Under the pieces are notes generated by a model. That model did not search any database and had not been told where the DNA came from. It was given only the letters and a program-made list of their open reading frames with translations. The translations under genes and the position numbers were made by a program. Positions 58,362-64,000 of a DNA stretch of 64,000 bases are shown piece after piece. Source of the DNA: Belnapia arida (GTDB taxonomy: Bacteria > Pseudomonadota > Alphaproteobacteria > Acetobacterales > Acetobacteraceae); the NCBI RefSeq assembly GCF_016773205.1, contig NZ_JAETWB010000001.1, forward strand, positions 1,116,001 through 1,180,000, written 5' to 3'. Numbering within the stretch: position 1 is the stretch's first letter; each line of letters starts with the position of its first letter.

Positions 58362-59414
58362 GGGCGGGTCCTGGATGAGCACGCCGTACCAGCCGAGGCC
58401 CCGATAGGTCTCGTAGCCGGGAGTGCGGTGGAACCCGATGGCTCGGTCTTCGGCATCGCGGTAGGCGCCGGCCTCGCGGCCGCCATGGTCCAGCCGGATC
58501 GTCTCGGTCAGCACGCCTCCGCCGGAGGATGCGGCCAGCACTCGGCCGGCTGCATCGAGCAGCAGCACGCGGGTGCGGGCGCGCTCGGCGTGCGAGAGGC
58601 GGACGCCCCGCACCACCGCCTCGGCCTGCGGGGCCCAGTCGAAATGGATGCCGAGCACGCCGGTCGGGCGGCCTTGGGCGGTGGCGCCCTCGCGCACAGC
58701 GGCGGCGTAGGTGGCGACCGGGGCGTCGCCGAGCGGGGCGCAGCGGGCGATGTCGGTGACGGCGTAGTCGTCGCCGCTCGCCGTCTCCAGCGCGGCGCGG
58801 AACCAGGGCGCGCCGCCGGCCATATGGCCGCGGAGGCCGGGGTAAGGATCAGGCCGGCCATGGGCGATGACGCGGCCGGAGAGGTCGCAGAGCCAGAGGT
58901 CGAGATAGACGGTATAGGCCGAGAGGATGACATTGAGGCGTCGCTCGGCATGGGCGAGGCGCGGCGGGGAGGGGTCGGCGGCCGCCTCCGCCACCGCCGC
59001 ATCGGTTGCCCACCAGCGCACGTCGCAGCTGCGCTCGTAGAGGTTGCGGTCGATGATCTCGATGGCGTTCAGCGCCAGGTCGACCAGCCGCTGGCCACCG
59101 ACCTCCTCGGCCATGCGGGCGCCGATGCGGCGAAGGGCGGTGAAGGCGCCGCGCAGTTCGCCATCCATCTCCGCCGCGAGGCGGGCGACCTCGGCGGCGA
59201 CGGATTTCACCTCGCCGGCGACGATGCCGAAGCCGCGGCCCTGCTCGCCGGCGCGTGCGGCCTCGATGGTGGCGTTGAGCGCCAGGATGCGGGTCTGGCC
59301 GGTGATGGACTGGATGGCGCGAACCTTGCCGGCCGCCAGCGCCTCCGCCTGTTCGGCAAGCGCAAGCACGCGCTCGGGCGTGGCGGCCTCCTCGGTGACC
59401 TGCATTCCATTCAT
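58344..59414 (-). CDS. Soluble chemoreceptor-like protein: MCP hairpin tip fused to a C-terminal sensor domain
   Basis: Protein of 356 aa without membrane helices or HAMP. Residues about 25-90 carry a short methyl-accepting signalling hairpin with the highly conserved tip ([20 protein letters not shown] then [15 protein letters not shown]) that binds CheA/CheW. After a helical region and [15 protein letters not shown] comes a Cache/PDC-like sensor domain (about 150-345) with the WFRAAL block. The order, signalling part first and sensor last, is the reverse of classical receptors. It is probably cytosolic. No che genes are nearby. Confidence 0.85.
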   Translation of the reverse strand: MNGMQVTEEAATPERVLALAEQAEALAAGKVRAIQSITGQTRILALNATIEAARAGEQGRGFGIVAGEVKSVAAEVARLAAEMDGELRGAFTALRRIGARMAEEVGGQRLVDLALNAIEIIDRNLYERSCDVRWWATDAAVAEAAADPSPPRLAHAERRLNVILSAYTVYLDLWLCDLSGRVIAHGRPDPYPGLRGHMAGGAPWFRAALETASGDDYAVTDIARCAPLGDAPVATYAAAVREGATAQGRPTGVLGIHFDWAPQAEAVVRGVRLSHAERARTRVLLLDAAGRVLAASSGGGVLTETIRLDHGGREAGAYRDAEDRAIGFHRTPGYETYRGLGWYGVLIQDPPSAHQD

Positions 59415-59471
59415 GGCGGCATTCCCGATTCCCTGCCGCCGAGTGTGGCGCCCGGCGGTTAACGCCGGGTT

Positions 59472-61106
59472 TCAGCCGCCGCGGGCCTGGGCACGGAGGA
59501 TGTGCTTCTGGATCTTGCCGGTGCTGGTGCGCGGCAGCTCGGTGAAGAGGATGGATTTGGGCGCCTTGAAGCCGGCCATGCGCTCGCGGCAATGGGCGAT
59601 CAGCTCCGCCTCGCCAGCCGTGGCACCCGGCTTCAGCTCGACGAAGGCGCAGGGCACCTCGCCCCACTTGTCGTCGGGGCGGGCGACGACGGCGGCGAGT
59701 GCGACGGCGGGGTGCTTGTAGAGCGCGTCCTCCACCTCGATGGAGGAGATGTTCTCGCCGCCGGAGATGATGATGTCCTTCGAGCGGTCGCGGAGCTGGA
59801 TGTAGGCGTCCGGATACTTCACCGCGAGGTCGCCGGTGTGGAACCAGCCGCCGGCGAAGGCGGCCTCGGTCGCGGCGCGGTCCTTGAAGTAGCCCTTCAT
59901 CACGACGTTGCCGCGCATCATCACCTCACCCATGGTCGTGCCATCGGCGGGGACGGGCTGCATCGTCGCCGGGTCGAGCACGTCGAGGGATTCGAGGGCG
60001 AGGTAGCGGACGCCCTGGCGGGCCATCAGCCGGGCCTGATCAGGGGCGGGAAGGGAATCCCAGGCGCGGTTCCACTCGTTGACGACCGCGGGGCCGTAGC
60101 ATTCGGTGAGGCCGTAGACGTGGAGGACAGCGAAGCCCGCCTCGCGCATACGGCCGAGCACCGCCTCGGGCGGCGGCGCGCCGGCGGTGACGAACTGCAC
60201 CTGGTGGGGAAGGGGGCGCTTCCCGTCCTCCGGCGTGTCGAGCAGCGTCGCCATGACGACGGGGGCGCCGCACATGTGGGTCACGCCATGCTCGGCCATC
60301 AGCGCCCACATCGCCGGGCCGCGCACCGCGCGCAGGCAGACATGGGTGCCGGCGACGGCGCAGACCGTCCAGGGGAAGCACCAGCCGTTGCAGTGGAACA
60401 TCGGCAGGGTCCAGAGATAGACCGGGTGCCGCGCCATGCTGGCCGAAAGCACGTTGCCGGTGGCGAGAAGCTGCGCGCCGCGGTGGTGGTAGACGACGCC
60501 CTTCGGCCGACCGGTGGTGCCGGACGTGTAGTTAAGCGCGATCGCATCCCATTCATCCGCCGGCATCGACCAGGCGAAGGTGGGGTCGCCCTCAGCCAGC
60601 AGTGCCTCGTAGTCGAGGCCGCCGAGGGTCTCGGCGCGTGCCGCCTCCGGCGCCTCCGGATCGTCGACCTCGATGACGAGGGGCGAGGCGCCGCTGATGG
60701 CGAGTGCCGCGCGCAGCACGGGGGCAAATTCACGGTCGGCCAGGATGGCCTTCGCCTCGCCATGCCTCAGGATATAGCCGATCGTGTCGGCATCGAGCCG
60801 GGTGTTGATGGTGTTGAGCACGGCGCCGGCCATCGGCACGCCGTAATGCGCCTCGACCATGGCCGGGGTGTTGGGCAACAGCGCGGCCACCGTGTCGCCG
60901 TGGCCGATGCCCCGCGCGGCAAGCGCCGAGGCGAGGCGCAGGCAGCGCGCGTGGAGTTCGCGGTAAGGCCGGCGCAGCGCGCCGTGCACCACCGCAACGT
61001 GGTTGGGGAAGGTCGCCGCTGCGCGCTCGAGGAAGAGCAGCGGCGTCAGCGGCTGGTGGTTGGCGGGGCAGCGCTCCAGCCCGGTCTCGTAATCCGCGGC
61101 GGCCAT
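59472..61106 (-). CDS. Acyl-CoA synthetase (AMP-forming), DmdB-like clade
   Basis: ANL-family CoA ligase of 544 aa. The AMP/phosphate loop is YTSGTTGRPKGVVYHH, then the clade mark MFHCNGWCFPWTV shared with methylmercaptopropionate-CoA ligase-like enzymes, VYGLTECYGP, the hinge GGWFHTGDLAVKYPDAYIQLRDRSKDII, and the catalytic lysine in TSTGKIQK. It activates a medium-chain or branched carboxylic acid. GAGGAGG precedes the ATG at 61106. It is the last of four genes (thiolase-like, DUF35, crotonase, ligase), 13 bp after the crotonase. Confidence 0.92.
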   Translation of the reverse strand: MAAADYETGLERCPANHQPLTPLLFLERAAATFPNHVAVVHGALRRPYRELHARCLRLASALAARGIGHGDTVAALLPNTPAMVEAHYGVPMAGAVLNTINTRLDADTIGYILRHGEAKAILADREFAPVLRAALAISGASPLVIEVDDPEAPEAARAETLGGLDYEALLAEGDPTFAWSMPADEWDAIALNYTSGTTGRPKGVVYHHRGAQLLATGNVLSASMARHPVYLWTLPMFHCNGWCFPWTVCAVAGTHVCLRAVRGPAMWALMAEHGVTHMCGAPVVMATLLDTPEDGKRPLPHQVQFVTAGAPPPEAVLGRMREAGFAVLHVYGLTECYGPAVVNEWNRAWDSLPAPDQARLMARQGVRYLALESLDVLDPATMQPVPADGTTMGEVMMRGNVVMKGYFKDRAATEAAFAGGWFHTGDLAVKYPDAYIQLRDRSKDIIISGGENISSIEVEDALYKHPAVALAAVVARPDDKWGEVPCAFVELKPGATAGEAELIAHCRERMAGFKAPKSILFTELPRTSTGKIQKHILRAQARGG

Positions 61107-61119
61107 CGGGCGATCCTCC

Positions 61120-61929
61120 TCAGCGATGCCGCCATTCCGGCCGGCGCTTGCCGATGAAGGCGCCGATCCCCTCGGCCGCATCCTCGGCGAGCAGGTTCTC
61201 CACCATCACCCGTCCGGCCGCCTCGTAGGCCTCGGCGAGCGGCAGCGCGGCCTGCGCGTTGAAGCCGCGCTTGCCCATCCGCACCGCGACGGCGGAGCGG
61301 GAGGCGATGCGCTGCGCCAGCTCCAGCGCCGTCGCCAGCGCCGTGCCCGCGGGGACGACTCGGTTGACGAGGCCCATGCGATGCGCCTCCTCCGCCGGGA
61401 CCATCTCGCCGAGCAGCAGCATCTCCATCGCTGGCTTGCGCGGCACGGCGCGGGCCAGCGCCACGCCCGGCGTCGAGCAGAACAGGCCGATATCAACGCC
61501 GGGCGTGCAGAATTTCGCGGAGGCGGCGGCCACCACCAGGTCGCAGCTGGCGGCGAGCTGGCAGCCGGCGGCGGTGGCGATGCCCTCGACCGCGGCGACC
61601 ACAGGTTGGGGCAGGGCGACGACGCGCTGCATCACCGCGCCGCAGGCCGCCATGGTCTCGGCAAAGAAGGCCGCGCCGCCATCCGGGTCGGCGCGACGGG
61701 CCGTGATCTCCTTCAGGTCATGGCCGGCGGAGAAGGCAGGGCCCTCGGCCGCGATTACCACGGCACGGATGCCGTCCTCCACCGCGACGCTGTCAAGCGC
61801 CGTCTGCAAGGCGGCCAGCATGGCGCGGGACAGGCTGTTGCGCGCTGCCGGACGGTCGAGGGTGATGATGGCGACGGCGCCTTCGTCGCGGCGCGTCACC
61901 GGGGGCGTGTTGTCGCCCGTGCTGGCCAT
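61120..61929 (-). CDS. Enoyl-CoA hydratase/isomerase family protein, ECHDC3-like
   Basis: Crotonase-fold protein of 269 aa. The CoA/oxyanion blocks are kept (FSAGHDLKE, residues 67-74, and VEGIATAAGCQLAASCD, 114-130). The two catalytic glutamates of classical hydratases are replaced by Gln124 (GCQLA) and Gly144 (TPGVDIGL). This pattern, with KFCTPGVDIGLFCSTPGVAL, is that of the ECHDC3-like group, whose reaction is not settled. The ATG at 61929 is chosen over an in-frame ATG at 61956 because GGGAGG lies just before it; that site is inside a perfect inverted repeat. Confidence 0.9.
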   Translation of the reverse strand: MASTGDNTPPVTRRDEGAVAIITLDRPAARNSLSRAMLAALQTALDSVAVEDGIRAVVIAAEGPAFSAGHDLKEITARRADPDGGAAFFAETMAACGAVMQRVVALPQPVVAAVEGIATAAGCQLAASCDLVVAAASAKFCTPGVDIGLFCSTPGVALARAVPRKPAMEMLLLGEMVPAEEAHRMGLVNRVVPAGTALATALELAQRIASRSAVAVRMGKRGFNAQAALPLAEAYEAAGRVMVENLLAEDAAEGIGAFIGKRRPEWRHR

Positions 61930-61934
61930 CGCTG

Positions 61935-61969
61935 CCTCCCTGGCAATATGGGCCATATTGCCAGGGAGG
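61935..61969 (-). promoter_or_regulatory. Perfect 16-bp inverted repeat covering the crotonase ribosome-binding site
   Basis: CCTCCCTGGCAATATG (61935-61950) and its exact complement (61954-61969) are separated by 3 nt. On the minus-strand transcript the arm next to the crotonase gene contains GGGAGG, its ribosome-binding site, so the hairpin would block translation initiation. As DNA, the inner A+T-containing palindrome resembles a repressor operator. It could also dampen read-through from the upstream DUF35 gene. Confidence 0.65.
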
Positions 61970-61993
61970 GCGGCGGCGGCAAAGCCGCCTTTG

Positions 61994-62392
61994 TCAGGCC
62001 GGCGTGAACATGGTCGCCGGCGGGCTGTCGCCTTGGGTCGGCTTGAACACCACCTTCACCTTCTGGCCGATGCGGACCTCATCGAGGTCGCAATCGACGA
62101 TGTTGGTGAAGATGCGCACGCCCTCGTCCAGCTCGACATAGGCGACGCAGTAAGGCTCCTTTGTCCGCATCACCGTGTAGGTGTAGACCGTGCCGGTGCC
62201 CTTGGCCTCCACCAGCTCGACATTGTTCGAGAGGGTGAAGGGCGAGCAGCCGCGCGGGTACCAGAAATGCTTGCCGGTATCCTTGCAGAGCCCGATCAGC
62301 AGGCGGCCTTCGCGGGCCGCGTCGAAATAGGGCTTGTTGGTCGGGTCGACCGCGATGGCCGGGAGGGCGCGGTTGGAAGCAGGCGTTGCCAT
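61994..62392 (-). CDS. DUF35 OB-fold (Zn-ribbon) protein, thiolase partner
   Basis: DUF35 protein of 132 aa: N-terminal helix and rubredoxin-like ribbon (about 20-52), then an OB fold (about 55-125) with GTGTVYTYTVMRT and PYCVAYVELDEGVRIFTNIV. The usual two CxxC pairs are reduced to one Cys each (Cys36 in GLCKDTGK, Cys49 in YPRGCSPF), so zinc binding is doubtful. Such proteins form complexes with SCP2-type thiolases or aldolases and hydratases. It lies 6 bp after the thiolase-like gene, the expected partner. Confidence 0.9.
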   Translation of the reverse strand: MATPASNRALPAIAVDPTNKPYFDAAREGRLLIGLCKDTGKHFWYPRGCSPFTLSNNVELVEAKGTGTVYTYTVMRTKEPYCVAYVELDEGVRIFTNIVDCDLDEVRIGQKVKVVFKPTQGDSPPATMFTPA

Positions 62393-62398
62393 GATCGA

Positions 62399-63571
62399 TT
62401 ACTCCCGCTCGAGGATGACGGTGGCGCTGCCATGGCGGGTGCCGAGCAGGCCGCCCGTGCCATGCGCCAGCGCGAGCGTGCAGCCCGGGACCTGGACCTT
62501 GGGGTGGGCCTCGCCGCGGAGCTGGCGCACCGCCTCGATCACCTTGGTCATGCCGCCGCGATTAGCCGGGTGGTTGTTGCAGAGCCCGCCGCCATCGGTG
62601 TTGAAGGGCAGCTTTCCGACGCCGGAGATGAGGTTGCCGTCGGCGACGAACTTGCCGCCCTGGCCCTTCTCGCAGAAGCCGAGGTCCTCGAGCTGCATCA
62701 GCACGGTGATGGTGAAGCTGTCATAGATCGAGGCGTACTGGATGTCCGCAGGCCGGCAGCCGGCCTCCTCGAAGGCGCGCGGGCCGGACCAGCGGGCGCC
62801 GGAATAGGTCAGGTCGGTATAGCCGGCATTCTGGTTCTTGGTCGCCTCGCCATGGCCGCGCACCTTCACCAGCGGCCGCTTCAGCGATTTGGCGATTTCC
62901 GGCTTGGTGATGATGAGGGCGCCGCCGCCATCGGAGATGACGCAGCAGTCGAGGCGGTGCAGCGGGTCGGAGACCATCGGGGAGTTCACGACGTCCTCGA
63001 CGGTGACCACTTTGCGGAGCATCGCATGCTCGTTCCACTGGGCATGGTGGCTGGCGGCCACCTTGATCCAGGCAAGCTGCTCCGAGGTGGTGCCGAACTC
63101 ATGCATGTGCCGCATGGCGCAGAGCGCATAGGCATTGGCGACGGTGCGGCCGTAGGGGATCTCGAAGGGGTCGTCGGGGACGTTGACGCCCCAGCTGCGC
63201 GGCGCCGTGCCGGTCGCCATCGCCTCGGCGCGGGGGCGGCCAGCCAGCGTGACAAGGGCGATGTCGCAGAGGCCCATGGAGATGGCCTCCGCCGCATGCC
63301 CGACATGCATGACATAGGAGGAACCGCCGACATCGGTGCTGTCGAAATGCCGGAGCTTCGTCAGCCCGAGATAGTCCGCCATGTTCAGCGGGCCGAGGCC
63401 CGGGGCGGCGCCGGTGCAGAAGAAGCCGTCGACATCGTCCTTGGTGAGGCCGGCATCCTGCAAGGCGCCATAGGCGACCTCGGCATGGAGCTGCGCCACG
63501 GACTTGTCGTCGGCCTTGCGGGTCGGGTGCTCGAAGGCTCCGACGATATAGGCCTTGCCGTTGATGCTCAT
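62399..63571 (-). CDS. SCP2/SCPx-type thiolase-like protein lacking the nucleophilic cysteine
   Basis: Thiolase-superfamily protein of 390 aa. The N-terminal half has YIVGAFEHPTRKADDKSVAQLHAEVA and, where classical thiolases carry the reactive Cys, STDVGGSSYVMHVGHAAEAI (about 78-97) with serines. The C-terminal half keeps GGGLCNNHPANRGG and the catalytic-base block LALAHGTGGLLG. With its DUF35 partner it may act as a thiolase by another route or as a retro-aldolase, as known for Ltp2-type proteins. The ATG at 63571 opens the operon thiolase-DUF35-crotonase-ligase. Confidence 0.9.
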   Translation of the reverse strand: MSINGKAYIVGAFEHPTRKADDKSVAQLHAEVAYGALQDAGLTKDDVDGFFCTGAAPGLGPLNMADYLGLTKLRHFDSTDVGGSSYVMHVGHAAEAISMGLCDIALVTLAGRPRAEAMATGTAPRSWGVNVPDDPFEIPYGRTVANAYALCAMRHMHEFGTTSEQLAWIKVAASHHAQWNEHAMLRKVVTVEDVVNSPMVSDPLHRLDCCVISDGGGALIITKPEIAKSLKRPLVKVRGHGEATKNQNAGYTDLTYSGARWSGPRAFEEAGCRPADIQYASIYDSFTITVLMQLEDLGFCEKGQGGKFVADGNLISGVGKLPFNTDGGGLCNNHPANRGGMTKVIEAVRQLRGEAHPKVQVPGCTLALAHGTGGLLGTRHGSATVILERE

Positions 63572-63626
63572 GGGGCTGGACGCCCTCCCTCTTCGATCGA
63601 TAGCCTGCTTAGCGTTCTACCAAGCC

Positions 63627-63653
63627 GCGCCCCCGTCAAGCCGGGGCGGGCGC
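63627..63653 (-). terminator. Hairpin after the ABC transporter ATPase gene
   Basis: On the minus strand GCGCCCGCCCCG pairs with CGGGGGCGC, one bulged base, around a 6-nt loop, touching the TAG stop of the ATPase gene. It separates that gene from the thiolase-like gene; 63572-63652 holds nothing else. Confidence 0.5.
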
Positions 63654-64000
63654 TATTTCAGCCCCGTGCCAAGGAACTGCCGCAGCTCCGGCGTCTGGGG
63701 GGCGCCGAACAGCCGCTCGGAGGGCCCGACCTCCCAGACCTTGCCCTGGTGCATGAAAATGGTCTGCGTCGCCACGCGGCGGGCGAAGGCCATCTCGTGC
63801 GTGACCAGCAGCATGGTCATGCCGTGCTCCGCCAGCCGCTCCATGGTCGCCAGCACCTCGCCGGTCAGTTCCGGGTCGAGGGCGCTGGTCACCTCGTCGA
63901 AGAGCATCACCTTCGGCTTCATCGCCAGCGACCGGGCGATGGCGACGCGCTGCTGCTGGCCGCCCGAGAGGTTGTCCGGCCAGGCCTCGAAGCGCTCGGC
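63653..64000 (-). CDS. Polar amino-acid ABC transporter ATP-binding protein (partial)
   Basis: C-terminal 115 residues of a GlnQ/HisP-type ATPase; the gene runs off the right edge and its start is outside the window. The ABC signature LSGGQQQRVAIARSL, Walker B VMLFDEVTSALDPE and switch histidine LVTHEM are in order, followed by FMHQGKVWEVGP and FLGTGLK. The glutamine-rich signature and the SALDPE block are typical of importers for polar amino acids. The rest of the transporter should lie beyond 64000, since nothing follows it here. Confidence 0.92.
   Translation of the reverse strand, partial: AERFEAWPDNLSGGQQQRVAIARSLAMKPKVMLFDEVTSALDPELTGEVLATMERLAEHGMTMLLVTHEMAFARRVATQTIFMHQGKVWEVGPSERLFGAPQTPELRQFLGTGLK

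Overview
The window is a 64 kb piece of a G+C-rich (about 70% by eye) alphaproteobacterial chromosome. Gene content and order point to Acetobacteraceae, Roseomonas-like: pdhA / lipoyl-bearing pdhB / pdhC / lpdA / lipA / RatA-like; a CBP3-like chaperone, DUF177, rpmF, plsX, fabH, ihfA and a MerR gene; and ribD-ribE-ribBA-ribH-nusB-thiL. The family name is inference. The region is densely coding, with many 4-bp ATGA/GTGA overlaps, about 74 protein genes and one tRNA. I see no phage, insertion sequence, CRISPR array or rRNA.

Layout. 1-4.3 kb: a short-chain dehydrogenase divergent from a probable catabolic operon (AroE-like dehydrogenase, two amidohydrolases, a Rieske protein) that ends in a strong hairpin. 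4.5-12.2 kb: an RTX protein, uvsE, secG, pyrG, a lipoprotein, enolase and ftsB. 12.3-21.2 kb: a phytanoyl-CoA dioxygenase-like gene, then the pyruvate dehydrogenase operon with VOC and acetyltransferase genes inserted, lipA and a RatA/COQ10-like gene. 21.2-28.8 kb: GST, threonine aldolase, YraN, cinA, pgpA, an alpha/beta hydrolase, a lytic transglycosylase, dapA and smpB. 28.8-37.2 kb: malonyl-CoA decarboxylase, NAD(P)HX repair, a family 5 uracil-DNA glycosylase, a NYN protein, folK, rpoZ, a bifunctional (p)ppGpp enzyme and acpS. 37.2-44.3 kb: a periplasmic peroxidase with a molybdenum-cofactor oxidoreductase, tRNA-Pro(GGG), merR/ihfA and the plsX-fabH lipid operon. 44.4-52.6 kb: riboflavin/thiamine genes with nusB and an MFS transporter, then a two-component system. 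52.7-56.9 kb: a FAS1 protein, a DegP-type protease, an amidase and a nitroreductase. 57.2-64 kb: a Bcr-type exporter, a soluble chemoreceptor-like protein, an acyl-CoA operon (AMP ligase, crotonase, DUF35, thiolase-like) and the 3' part of an amino-acid ABC ATPase gene.

Most of the window is core metabolism and cell maintenance. The part least explained by textbook biochemistry is the acyl-CoA operon at 59.5-63.6 kb. Its thiolase-like protein lacks the nucleophilic cysteine, its crotonase lacks both catalytic glutamates and its DUF35 protein keeps only half of the zinc-ribbon cysteines. A perfect 16-bp inverted repeat hides the crotonase ribosome-binding site. The AroE-like/amidohydrolase/Rieske operon at 0.85-4.25 kb is the second candidate for an undescribed pathway.
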